From: Candidatus Endonucleibacter sp. (ex Gigantidas childressi)
GTDB taxonomy: Bacteria > Pseudomonadota > Gammaproteobacteria > Pseudomonadales > Endozoicomonadaceae
Length of the DNA: 64,000 nucleotides
Reading direction: 5' to 3'
Assembly: GCA_030674875.1 (NCBI GenBank)
Contig: JASXSU010000002.1
Coordinates: 523,501-587,500 of the forward strand
In this document: positions 8,960 through 17,695 of the stretch, piece after piece
How positions within the stretch are numbered: position 1 is the stretch's first letter
Layout: every line of letters begins with the position of its first letter
The notes under the pieces: generated by a model
Database searches by the model: none
What the model was told of the DNA's origin: nothing
Seen by the model: only the letters and a program-made list of their open reading frames with translations
Position numbers and translations under genes: made by a program

Positions 8960-8999
8960 TGCATTCCACAAGCCATTGCATAGCAAGCGAAAACAGTTC

Positions 9000-11006
9000 A
9001 TGCCCAAGGAAACAGCCTTAACACAACGCACGTCTTTCCCTCAAACTTCTTTGACCTGGGACGCTAATGGTCAGCCTATATCTTCTCGCTTTAATGATGT
9101 TTATTTTTCCAAAGTATCCGGCATTGATGAAACTAGATATGTTTTTCTTGAGCACAATATGCTTTCTGATAGATTTAGCCAATTATCCGTAGGGCAACAC
9201 AATAACAAATTCATTATCGGTGAAACAGGCTTTGGTACAGGTCTTAATTTTCTCTGTACATGGCAACTATTTGAACAAACAGCATCCAAAGAAAGCCAGC
9301 TTCACTTTTTTTCTACAGAAAAGTACCCACTACACGCCTCGGATTTAAGCAAGGCTTTATCCCTATGGCCGGAATTATCAGAATATGCTGACCAACTAAT
9401 TCAGAGCTACCTGCCTGCTAGTAATGGATTCCACCACATTTGTTTTTCTGAAGGACGAATTAGACTTACATTACTGGTTGGGGATGCGCTAAACACCCTA
9501 CCTTTGATAGATGCAAAAGTTGATGCTTGGTTTCTTGACGGCTTCGCCCCCTCTAAAAACCCAGACATGTGGCAACCAAAGTTGTTTAAGATAATGGCCG
9601 AAAAAAGTAATTTTCAGGCAACTTATGCCACATACACTGTCGCCAGAATAGTTAGAGATGGTCTTACGTCCGCTGGTTTTTCTGTGATAAAAACCCCAGG
9701 ATTTGGCTCCAAACGTGACATGATTCGTGGCTACCTCAGCACGCCTTTCACGCAACCCACGCATAAAGCACCATGGAATATTTATCCTATCCATCATGAC
9801 CTAGAAAAAACCGTCGCCGTTATTGGTGGAGGGTTGGCTGGTACAAGCTGCGCCCACTCTCTTGCTGAACGCGGTTGGCACGTAATCTTATTTGAGCAAA
9901 ATAAGCAATTGGCAAAAGAAGCGTCAGGAAACCCTCAGGGCATACTCTATGCAAAACTCTCGGCACACAATACATCATTAAGCCGCCTAATAACGCAAGG
10001 TTATTGCTATAGCCTTAATCTTATTAGACAGCTCGATAAAAAACACCCTGGAACCCGTCATGCCTGCGGAGTTATTCAACTTTGCACGTCAGAACACATC
10101 CGAAACCGCTATTTGCAGCTTGATCAACAATATCCACCAGAGTTCCTACAGTTTCTAGATAAGAAACAGTTATCGAATATTGCCGGAATTGATATTCTCC
10201 ATGATGGACTATTTTTTCCTGAATCAGGGTGGGTTAGCCCGCCACAAATTTGCCAACAACTAGTGCAGCATCAAGGTATAAAGGTTAAAACGGATACCAC
10301 AATTGATCAATTATGTTTTGAAGATAATCTGTGGCTTATGAAAAGCGCTGGTAAAATTATTTTCAAAACAAAAACGGTAGTTGTTGCTGGGGGAATATCA
10401 ACGCCACAGCTATCGCAACTAGCTTATATCCCCCTAAAAGGCATAAGAGGCCAAGTGACCAAAATAACAACCACAGAACAAAGTGCAAAGCTTCGCACAT
10501 GCATCTGCGGTGATGGTTATGTTGCACCAGCAACCCAAGGCTTTCACACTATAGGTGCCACTTTTGACTTTAGCTCTGATTCCAACACAGTCAGCTACAT
10601 AGATCATGAAAAAAATCTATCTATGCAAGCTAAATGGGTACCTTCCTTTTCTGAGTCTTCAGAAGGTACAAGCGCTACCATTGATGGCGGCAAGGCTGGT
10701 GTTCGTTCCACCACTCCAGACTACCTACCCATCGTAGGCCCAGTGGTGGACAGTAGACGTTTTTTAGAAGATTTTGCTAAACTGCGAACAAACAAAAAGC
10801 ATTCATTCCAACAAAAGCCTAATTACCTAAACGGACTTTATGTAACCGCCGGTCACAGCTCACGGGGCCTGATAACCTGCCCAATTTCTGGGGAGCTATT
10901 AGCCAGTATGATTAACGGCGACCCTGCTCCGCTACCCATTGATATTATTGACCAGCTAAACCCTGTTCGCTTTCTAGTGAAGAATTTGATCAAGAACAAG
11001 GTATAG
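9000..11006 (+). CDS. mnmC: MnmC, bifunctional tRNA U34 methyltransferase / FAD oxidoreductase
   Basis: Completes mnm5s2U34 at the wobble base of several tRNAs: the FAD domain removes the carboxymethyl group of cmnm5s2U and the N-terminal domain methylates nm5s2U with SAM. The ATG at 9000 gives 668 residues, the expected size; the GTG at 8955 lies in repeat DNA and adds residues foreign to the family. The N-terminal domain starts with FNDVYFS and ETRYVFLEHN and has the SAM loop GETGFGTGLNFL near residue 70, then WFLDGFAPSKNPDMW. The C-terminal domain begins with the Rossmann loop AVIGGGLAGTSCAHSLAERG near residue 277 and ends with GLYVTAGHSSRGL. It is a housekeeping gene on the opposite strand to the polysaccharide locus in which it lies. 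Confidence 0.97.
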   Translation: MPKETALTQRTSFPQTSLTWDANGQPISSRFNDVYFSKVSGIDETRYVFLEHNMLSDRFSQLSVGQHNNKFIIGETGFGTGLNFLCTWQLFEQTASKESQLHFFSTEKYPLHASDLSKALSLWPELSEYADQLIQSYLPASNGFHHICFSEGRIRLTLLVGDALNTLPLIDAKVDAWFLDGFAPSKNPDMWQPKLFKIMAEKSNFQATYATYTVARIVRDGLTSAGFSVIKTPGFGSKRDMIRGYLSTPFTQPTHKAPWNIYPIHHDLEKTVAVIGGGLAGTSCAHSLAERGWHVILFEQNKQLAKEASGNPQGILYAKLSAHNTSLSRLITQGYCYSLNLIRQLDKKHPGTRHACGVIQLCTSEHIRNRYLQLDQQYPPEFLQFLDKKQLSNIAGIDILHDGLFFPESGWVSPPQICQQLVQHQGIKVKTDTTIDQLCFEDNLWLMKSAGKIIFKTKTVVVAGGISTPQLSQLAYIPLKGIRGQVTKITTTEQSAKLRTCICGDGYVAPATQGFHTIGATFDFSSDSNTVSYIDHEKNLSMQAKWVPSFSESSEGTSATIDGGKAGVRSTTPDYLPIVGPVVDSRRFLEDFAKLRTNKKHSFQQKPNYLNGLYVTAGHSSRGLITCPISGELLASMINGDPAPLPIDIIDQLNPVRFLVKNLIKNKV

Positions 11007-11129
11007 GTAACAATGGCAAATAGTTTACTGATTGGTTTATCACACAGGGAAGAGCTGAACATCAACATATTTGCCCAACAGAACCCACACAATCTACCTT
11101 GAATTATGTGGATGTCTCATATTCACCAT

Positions 11130-11263
11130 ATTTTTTTATCTAAGGTTATCAAAATTGATACGGTTACATTTTTTTGTGCAAGAGTTGAGTCCAATTACTC
11201 TCTAATGTATTGCTCACCTTTATAAGCCACACGTAATACTAATATTTTAGCTGGCTTAATCAT
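11130..11263 (-). pseudogene. GT2 glycosyltransferase N-terminal remnant
   Basis: From the ATG at 11263 the frame reads MIKPAKILVLRVAYKGEQYI, RE, stop, LDSTLAQKNVTVSILI, which is the start of a GT2 (rhamnosyltransferase-like) enzyme with one nonsense codon (TAA in place of an expected CAA). Similarity stops near 11150. It begins in an ATGA overlap with the fragment before it. Confidence 0.55.
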
Positions 11264-11350
11264 TTCAAAGTGTCCATCATTTTAGATAGCTGTTGAGGCC
11301 AATGAACTGTATTTAATCCAGAAATATCTTCTGCGCTTGTTTTGTAAATA
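11260..11350 (-). pseudogene. 3' end of an upstream polysaccharide gene
   Basis: Encodes SAEDISGLNTVHWPQQLSKM followed by MDTLK and a stop that overlaps the next ATG. It could be the tail of a dTDP-4-dehydrorhamnose reductase-like protein, but so short a piece does not settle it. Its 5' side joins the duplicated glycosyltransferase unit at about 11370. Confidence 0.3.
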
Positions 11351-11423
11351 ACAATAAATTACGATCTTTTTGCTCGTGTTGGGTATTGTATTGCTGGAGT
11401 AGCTAATGTCAAAGATATGTTTG

Positions 11424-12611
11424 CTATCTATTGCCTAGCCCGATCTCTCCCAAAACAATATCACTTAAAACAGGATTAATCTTATGCACATCAAATTCAT
11501 TAATTGCCTTTTTTCGGCTATTTTCACCCATTCGGGTAATTTCTTTAGGATTTTCAATAAAGTAAATCATTTTTTCTGCTAAAGCCATACTATCCCAAGG
11601 TTGAACAATAAAACCATTTAATTCATCGATAACACAATCGCGACAACCTGGTACATCAGTCGTTATTATTGCTCTTCCTACAGACATTGCTTCTTGCGTA
11701 GACCTAGGGTAGCCTTCTCTATAAGAGGGTAATACAAAAACATCAGATTTAACCAAGAATTCATATACATTTGAAACATGTCCAAGGCAAGAAACAACGC
11801 CTTCTTCAACAACCAAGGCTAGTTCCTTAGAAGATAAAGCCGTTGGATTATCATAATCAAGCCCACCAAGCATTGTAAATTCCGCAGATGGGTGAATGGC
11901 TTTCACTTTTCGTGCCGCATCAATATACTCAAACACCCCTTTTTCAGCTAGTAACCTCGCAACAAAAATAAATTTAATCGATTCAGATGGTACAACTTTA
12001 GAATGAGGATAGTCATTTAAATTCAACCCGATTGGACCAACAACTTTAAATTTATTTTTGTTAAGAACACTGAATTGCAGTAAATCAACAGGATCATTTT
12101 CGTTTAAAAACAAAACTTTATCAGCAAACATATAACCTATAGAACAAAGACCTCCATGAATATATTGCAGAATACGCTTTTTTAAAGTTATTCCAAATTT
12201 ATTAGGAGTGTATATATACCCTAAACCTTCCAACATTGCTATGCGCCTAGGTACACTTGCTATTTTAGCTGCAATAGTTCCATAAATAGATGGTTTAATA
12301 AAAAAACTAAATGTGACATCAACTTTTAATTCTTTTAGTTTTCTTGATAACAACCAAGTATCTTTAATATCTTTGAAAGGAGTAATTCCGGTCTTACTTA
12401 AAGAGTAATCAACTGCAATCGCCCCCATATCCTCTACTAAAGAACGAGTTAATTCAGAATAATCTATTGCAAATAAAAAAACATCATGACCTGCTAAAAC
12501 GAGGTATTCAATAAAATCTTTACGGAAAATCATTAGTCCAGGGCTAGCATTTTGTGATATTAGTGCAACTTTCAAATTAACTTCCTTTTTTAACTCTTTG
12601 TTTTTTAGCAA
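11424..12611 (-). CDS. GT4-family glycosyltransferase, intact copy B
   Basis: Cytoplasmic enzyme that would add a sugar from a nucleotide donor to the growing lipid-linked repeat unit. 395 residues with the GT-B two-domain plan: an N-terminal acceptor domain (KVALISQNASPGLMIFRKDF) and a C-terminal donor domain with FIFVARLLAEKGVFEYIDAA (about 228), SCLGHVSNVYEFLVKSDVF and LPSYREGYPRSTQEAMSVGR (about 305-325), the E-x7-E region of GT4. The last motif is common in PglA/WbpH-like transferases, but donor and acceptor cannot be predicted. The start at 12611 overlaps the previous frame. It is 98% or so identical by eye to the frameshifted copy A at 6616-7759. Confidence 0.93.
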   Translation of the reverse strand: MLKNKELKKEVNLKVALISQNASPGLMIFRKDFIEYLVLAGHDVFLFAIDYSELTRSLVEDMGAIAVDYSLSKTGITPFKDIKDTWLLSRKLKELKVDVTFSFFIKPSIYGTIAAKIASVPRRIAMLEGLGYIYTPNKFGITLKKRILQYIHGGLCSIGYMFADKVLFLNENDPVDLLQFSVLNKNKFKVVGPIGLNLNDYPHSKVVPSESIKFIFVARLLAEKGVFEYIDAARKVKAIHPSAEFTMLGGLDYDNPTALSSKELALVVEEGVVSCLGHVSNVYEFLVKSDVFVLPSYREGYPRSTQEAMSVGRAIITTDVPGCRDCVIDELNGFIVQPWDSMALAEKMIYFIENPKEITRMGENSRKKAINEFDVHKINPVLSDIVLGEIGLGNR

Positions 12612-13225
12612 TCAAAGATATACTTGCATTGACTATTACTCCAAGGAGGAATCATGAAATCCAGATATATAAGGGCTTTCTTCAAATAGCCTGTATACTT
12701 ATTAGCCTTCTTTAACTTTCGCCTTATACTTACTTTGACGGCATTTTTCATAATAACCAACTTCTCTTTTTTTACTAGACCTAGCTTTTTATATCTAATT
12801 AACCCCTCATGGCTAACTTGTGTCGTTAGATCTGATAAAAAATCAGTTACTTTATATAAAAAATTTAATACCCCCCCTTGATATACACTATGAGCAGTAT
12901 TAACTAAGGTAAACTTAGTTATTAGCCGAACAACCCTAGTGAAAATATTTGCATGTACCATGTGACTATGAACTATATCAGGATTATAATTTCTAACTAT
13001 GCCATAAAAGTCAAACATTGACTTTTATGGCACTCTTCCCCTATTCATGCCCAATGAAGTAATCTGGACATCATTTTTAATAAACTCATACGATAATTTA
13101 CTTACAGCAATCATTGATATTACATGGCATTCATGACCTAACCTACGCATTTCAGAAGATAAATTAAGCAATTGAATATCAGCTCCACCATAATCTATAC
13201 CAGTAATAACAAACAAAATTCTCAC
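12605..13225 (-). pseudogene. GT4 glycosyltransferase, frameshifted and truncated
   Basis: The N-terminal frame 13225-13025 (MRILFVITGIDYGGADIQLL) is a typical GT4 start with a glycine-rich loop. It ends at RGRVP, and a second frame 13018-12605 continues with FYGIVRNYNPDIVHSHMVHA. The break falls in a perfect 15-bp inverted repeat at 13000-13032. The second frame ends early (FDC) at about 200 combined residues, whereas the family has about 370, so the donor-binding domain is gone. The intact GT4 copy B begins in the last codons. Confidence 0.85.
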
Positions 13226-13370
13226 TTAAACATCTCCATAGAAATCAAAAAACCTATTTTTCAACTAGGTGTTAAATCATATTAAATTTGTTATATTACC
13301 CCCTGTGCCAGCATAGTTGCCTACTTTTTGGATTTTCCCAACTTAAACAGGTATGGTCAGATAGTGATCA

Positions 13371-13508
13371 ATGACACGCTATTCAGAAGAGTTCAAAGAG
13401 TCCATAGTTCAGCAAATTATACCACCCAATACTGTATCAGTCCTATATACGGGACAAAATACTGGAGCAACTATTACATCTATGATATTTAGTTATAATT
13501 GTCATTAG
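13371..13508 (+). pseudogene. IS3-family OrfA N-terminal remnant
   Basis: MTRYSEEFKESIVQQIIPPN is the classic beginning of an IS3-group OrfA helix-turn-helix protein; similarity is lost after about 22 codons, where the frame runs into unrelated sequence. Upstream at 13298-13320 is CCCCTGTGCCAGCATAGTTG, the likely left end of the same element. Confidence 0.6.
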
Positions 13509-13510
13509 GG

Positions 13511-14545
13511 TCAAATACTTTTGCATAAAATATATTCTTCCTCCTTTTTCGAAAGTAAATATCCAATTAAAACTTGCCCAGGTATATAAAATAATGAACC
13601 ATAATGAAAAGTTGCAATCAAGCAAATCATTATAGGGATGTAATTACTTTTATGGCACTTACTTAAAATAAACATATTTATTGCAAAAAAACCATATCCT
13701 AAAACAATCTCCAACCAACCAAAGTCCTCACCATAGCCATAACCTCCTACTGACTGATCTAAATTCGACATTTTTCCGAAGGCGAACTCAAGTAATGAAT
13801 AATTTTCGAAACAAACCTCTACTTGTTTGATTTTAAAGTCAATTACAAATAAAGTATAATCCAAATTAACTCGAATCCCTAAAGAGTCAATAAAAGAAAT
13901 AAGCTCATTAGCAAACATAACAGTAAGAAAGACGAGAAATAAAAAATATTTCAAAATCTGTTTTTTATATTCAATTAATAAAGAAAGCACAAGCATCAAG
14001 ATACCAGTTCCAGACACTAGAACAAAAACATCGAAGATAAAAAACATTCTTTGAAATATACTTAAAACAAACATATTTGAGAGCATAATTAAAATAACTG
14101 CAGAAGCAGTACTCAATCCAGCAAAAGAATAAGGGCGCTGGTAATATCCTGGTTGAGAAAAATGATTTAGAGCTGAGGCATCGGGGAAATTAGGTAGATG
14201 CCTAGCATCGATTATAGTATTAATTAACACAGCTTCTATTAAGATAGTTACTAATAAAAACCAGAACAAAGAACTGAATTTTAATTTACACCCTGATTTA
14301 AAAAAAACATAAAAAAACATAAAACCAAAATACATTCGCATTACTTTACTAAGCAAAACAATATCTTGATGTTGGTAATATTTATAAATAGCTAAAACAA
14401 CTATCGTGAATATGAAAAGCCAATCATTTATTTTTAACTTTACATAAAAAAATCTATAAGTTAAAACCCAAACTACGTTACCAAAGGGATGAATAAATGC
14501 ATTAAAGAAACCCATACCAAGTAATATTTTATCCAGCACCCTCAC
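13511..14545 (-). CDS. Wzy-like O-antigen/polysaccharide polymerase
   Basis: A 344-residue membrane protein with about nine or ten hydrophobic segments and a large polar loop near residues 215-285 (FDSLGIRVNLDYT... GKMSNLDQSVGGYGYGEDFG). This is the pattern of Wzy polymerases, which join flipped repeat units at the periplasmic face of the inner membrane. Wzy proteins share little sequence, so the call rests on topology and position: a lone multi-TM protein among glycosyltransferases, with Wzx and Wzz in the same locus. It overlaps the upstream GT2 gene by 4 bp. Downstream is IS debris. Confidence 0.65.
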   Translation of the reverse strand: MRVLDKILLGMGFFNAFIHPFGNVVWVLTYRFFYVKLKINDWLFIFTIVVLAIYKYYQHQDIVLLSKVMRMYFGFMFFYVFFKSGCKLKFSSLFWFLLVTILIEAVLINTIIDARHLPNFPDASALNHFSQPGYYQRPYSFAGLSTASAVILIMLSNMFVLSIFQRMFFIFDVFVLVSGTGILMLVLSLLIEYKKQILKYFLFLVFLTVMFANELISFIDSLGIRVNLDYTLFVIDFKIKQVEVCFENYSLLEFAFGKMSNLDQSVGGYGYGEDFGWLEIVLGYGFFAINMFILSKCHKSNYIPIMICLIATFHYGSLFYIPGQVLIGYLLSKKEEEYILCKSI

Positions 14546-15471
14546 AAATTTTTCCTTATGTATTTTTTGTAGCTTTTTATAAAGAAAGCCGTAAAACGAG
14601 AGCCTAAGAAAGAAAGAAAATAAAGGAGTTTTAAACCTAAACTTAGACTGATATATGGCTTAATCAAACTCCTATCAACAACTTTCAAATAAAAACATTT
14701 CTCAACAAATGCAAAATACCCAATAATCATATCCATCTGTCTTATTGCATAACTTTCGCTTAACATTGGATGTTTTCTAATAAGTTTATTTCTTAAAGAG
14801 ACCCTTTCATTTAACCAATATTTTGAAGTGTGAGTCAAACTTGACACGTGTCTCCGCCATGAACACAGCTTTTTATGAACGTAACCAATATTCGTAACTT
14901 CTGATATCTGCAAGAAAAAATCATATTCTTCAACTAGAGAGAAGTCAGAATCAAATGCTATTGAGTTTTTTTCTGTCAAGCATTTACGAAACATAACACT
15001 AGGAATCATGACATTGTAACGCTTAATCCACTCTAAAAAAAGGTTGTTTTCTGCTTGTTTTTTACTGTAAAAATTTTTCAAAAACCTTCCGTTTTCGTCA
15101 ATAACTGTACCATTAGAGTATACCAAACCAAATGATTTATTATTTATTAAGTAATTTACACAAACTTCAATCCTTTCTGTAGTATATAAGTCATCACAAT
15201 CCAAAAACGAAATAAGTTCTCCATTCACTTTTGATACTGCCTGATTTCGTCCTTCCCCCAAACTAGTATGCTCTAGTGCATAAAAATACTTTATCCGATT
15301 ATCATCATACGATTTCACTATTTTAGCGCTATTATCCGTAGACTGATTATCCCAGAATATGATTTCCCAATTTTCATAAGTTTGTAAAAGAACGCTTTCA
15401 ATGGCCTCTTTTAAATATGTATCGCTATTATAACAATTCATAATAACCGAAACCAAAGGTTTATTTCCCAT
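14542..15471 (-). CDS. GT2-family glycosyltransferase
   Basis: 309 residues with the GT-A fold of family 2. The N-terminus VSVIMNCYNSDTYLKEAIES binds the nucleotide, and the metal-binding DxD appears as FLDCDD near residue 92, followed by the acceptor region. The C-terminal 60 residues carry a hydrophobic patch (LKLLYFLSFLGSRFTAFFI) that may hold it to the inner membrane. It would act after the CDP-sugar genes to build the repeat unit. It overlaps both neighbours (4 bp and 11 bp), so it is part of a coupled operon. The sugar cannot be told. Confidence 0.9.
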   Translation of the reverse strand: MGNKPLVSVIMNCYNSDTYLKEAIESVLLQTYENWEIIFWDNQSTDNSAKIVKSYDDNRIKYFYALEHTSLGEGRNQAVSKVNGELISFLDCDDLYTTERIEVCVNYLINNKSFGLVYSNGTVIDENGRFLKNFYSKKQAENNLFLEWIKRYNVMIPSVMFRKCLTEKNSIAFDSDFSLVEEYDFFLQISEVTNIGYVHKKLCSWRRHVSSLTHTSKYWLNERVSLRNKLIRKHPMLSESYAIRQMDMIIGYFAFVEKCFYLKVVDRSLIKPYISLSLGLKLLYFLSFLGSRFTAFFIKSYKKYIRKNL

Positions 15472-16573
15472 AAAAATCTCTTATACTTTTTATAATAAAA
15501 TTTTGCTCTTCTTCTGTTAAATCATAGTGGCATGGCAAGGTTAAAATTTCTTTACTTATTTTTTCCACGATAGGTAGAGAAATAAAACCTTTATACTTTG
15601 TTAAAAGGTGATTAGGCTCATAATGAACTCCGCACTCAATACCACTCTCTATTAAATATTCACGTAGTTCATCTCTTTTTTTTACTTTAATTACAAAGAT
15701 ATGAGGCAGCACATCCACATAATCAAAATCTAAAAAACTAATGTGCTGAATATGTAGTAATTCTAATTGGTATGTTTTTGCTATACGCTGTCTTTTTATC
15801 TTAAAACTTTCAAGCCTTTCTAGCTGCACAATCCCAATTGCTGCCATAATATTACTCATGTGATAACGAAACCCTTGCTCTGTCACATCAAAGTTCCAGC
15901 TCCTATTTCCTTCAAATCTTTTTTCAGTATCTTTTTTTACTCCAAGTAGCCGAGCATCTTGTAATCGCTGTATTAACTCCTTATCTTTTGATAAAATGGC
16001 ACCGCCTTCTCCTGATGTTATATTTTTTATTCCATCAAAACTAAAGCAAATGATATCACCACGGACACCGATTAACTCACCATCTCTTTTTGAACCAAAA
16101 GCTTGCGCTGCATCTTCAATTACTCGTAAGCCAAATTCTTTAGCTAGCTTGTATACGCTATCCATTCCTTTTGAGTTACTTGCATAATGCACTGGCATAA
16201 TAGCTTTAGTTTTCTTTGTTATTTTTGAACGGGCATCACCCACATCTAAAAACAATCTGCTTTCATCCACATCGCATGAGATAGGCACGGCACCAGTTGC
16301 TGAAATAGCTTGGTAGGATGCGACATAAGTAAGCGATGGAACTAACACCTCATCTCCAGTTTTTATGTCTAAAGCGCTTAAAGATAAATGCAAAGCCGAT
16401 GTTCCAGTGTTGACGCAAACAACATCCATATCTGTTTTTAAATATTTTTTTATTTTTTTTTCAAAATCCTGTACTTCTTTTCCCATACCGAGAAGCTCAC
16501 TCTCAAGAACTTTTGCAACTGCTTTTTTTTCAGCTTCACCAATAGAGGACTTAGATAGTCTAACTTTAATCAT
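15461..16573 (-). CDS. DegT/DnrJ/EryC1 sugar aminotransferase
   Basis: PLP-dependent transaminase of nucleotide-sugar pathways, 370 residues. VNTGTSALHLSLSAL (about 55-70) binds the PLP phosphate, PVHYASNSKGMD and VIEDAAQAFGSK (about 150-160) carry the conserved Asp, and the PLP lysine sits in FDGIKNITSGEGGA near residue 184. It converts a 3- or 4-keto sugar to the amino sugar with glutamate as donor. Lying after rfbF, rfbG and an epimerase-like gene, it probably acts on a CDP-linked 6-deoxy keto sugar; that substrate is inferred. Confidence 0.92.
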   Translation of the reverse strand: MIKVRLSKSSIGEAEKKAVAKVLESELLGMGKEVQDFEKKIKKYLKTDMDVVCVNTGTSALHLSLSALDIKTGDEVLVPSLTYVASYQAISATGAVPISCDVDESRLFLDVGDARSKITKKTKAIMPVHYASNSKGMDSVYKLAKEFGLRVIEDAAQAFGSKRDGELIGVRGDIICFSFDGIKNITSGEGGAILSKDKELIQRLQDARLLGVKKDTEKRFEGNRSWNFDVTEQGFRYHMSNIMAAIGIVQLERLESFKIKRQRIAKTYQLELLHIQHISFLDFDYVDVLPHIFVIKVKKRDELREYLIESGIECGVHYEPNHLLTKYKGFISLPIVEKISKEILTLPCHYDLTEEEQNFIIKSIRDFYGK

Positions 16574-17279
16574 TTGTTACTTTTATCCAATATGTACCAT
16601 TCATCAATTTACCATACTCTATCTTCTTAAAGTTTACCTTAGTAAATATATTCATATGTTCTTCTATAGTTCTTTCGTAACCCCATAATTGTTGCCTAAG
16701 AAATCCAAATTTAGCCAAAATATTTTTAATATGGTATTTTATATTTGATTTGAAATCTGGCATATATATAGTTGCACCAACCAATAAAAATTCACTCACA
16801 GGGTATTCTTTTATATTATTGAGCATTTGCATATATGATTTATCATCAAAAATATAATCAACATAACTCATATATGCAAAATCAAATTTATGCTGCGAGG
16901 TTAATATATTAGGGAAGTATCCATTTAAAAGGTTAATCTTTTTATTGTTTTTCAACCATGCAGATACACTTAACGATGGTTCAATAGCCAATAACTTCCC
17001 ATCCCATTCCATTTTCGACAATTCATTTTCAATAAATCCACTACCACATCCAATTGATAAAACATTAGCTTTATATTTTATCAAATCATAAATAAAATCA
17101 GCTATCATTTTTTTATCTTCTTTCCATTTTAGAGGTAGTTGTTCATATGATTTAAATTTTTTAAAAAACCTATCGTAAAATTTACTATAAAACACCTCTC
17201 CAGCTTGTTGCCTAGAACTAATCTCTGTGAAACTACTAAATTCTATATCAAACCAATTTGTTTGCCAAAATTTCCTCAT
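16566..17279 (-). CDS. Class I SAM-dependent methyltransferase
   Basis: 237 residues with the SAM-binding glycine motif VLSIGCGSGFIENEL near residue 80 and an acidic residue at the end of strand 2 (LLAIEPS). The acceptor-binding part is not diagnostic. It overlaps the genes on both sides by a few bases. Methylation of a sugar carbon or hydroxyl in the CDP-deoxysugar branch is the likely role from context. Confidence 0.8.
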   Translation of the reverse strand: MRKFWQTNWFDIEFSSFTEISSRQQAGEVFYSKFYDRFFKKFKSYEQLPLKWKEDKKMIADFIYDLIKYKANVLSIGCGSGFIENELSKMEWDGKLLAIEPSLSVSAWLKNNKKINLLNGYFPNILTSQHKFDFAYMSYVDYIFDDKSYMQMLNNIKEYPVSEFLLVGATIYMPDFKSNIKYHIKNILAKFGFLRQQLWGYERTIEEHMNIFTKVNFKKIEYGKLMNGTYWIKVTND

Positions 17280-17695
17280 GGTGCTTTACTCCAATCATAT
17301 TTTATATCACCTAATTCAATATTTATAGCTTCCTTCGGATCGTGTTCAATTGACGCCATATTCAACAATATATTATTCTCGCCTACACCACGAAATGCCA
17401 CCCATAGACCGGCTCTTACAGTTAATCTTTGATAGTTTTTCTGTGATAGTGTGATATTAAAAAAAATATTATTTTTGCCATTGTAAGCTACAAATTCAAT
17501 TTCACCAACTGGTACAATTAAATTTAATGTCATTCTTGTGTGTTGCTTCCAGCCTTTTATATCATCTTTGTAAATAGTAGAAAAATAAGCTTCTCCAAAC
17601 CCATCAAATCCATCATCACTTTTTTTCATAACATGAAATATATTACCTTTGGGGTGATATATTTGTTTTAATGGCGTTAGAATTATTCCGTCCAT
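17276..17695 (-). CDS. RmlC/WxcM-like cupin, probable sugar epimerase or isomerase
   Basis: A 139-residue small beta-barrel protein. YHPKGNIFHVMKKSDDGFDG and GEAYFSTIYKDDIKGWKQH (containing the conserved K-x-W-x-x-H pattern) resemble dTDP-4-dehydrorhamnose 3,5-epimerase-like proteins shortened to the cupin core. The gene overlaps the 3' end of rfbG by 13 bp, so it probably epimerises the CDP-4-keto-6-deoxyglucose made there. It is shorter than classic RmlC (about 180). Confidence 0.75.
   Translation of the reverse strand: MDGIILTPLKQIYHPKGNIFHVMKKSDDGFDGFGEAYFSTIYKDDIKGWKQHTRMTLNLIVPVGEIEFVAYNGKNNIFFNITLSQKNYQRLTVRAGLWVAFRGVGENNILLNMASIEHDPKEAINIELGDIKYDWSKAP

Noticed and set aside
8955-8999. 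GTG start of mnmC at 8955
   Set aside because: These codons lie in a degenerate palindromic repeat and have no counterpart in the MnmC family; ATG 9000 fits the usual N-terminus.
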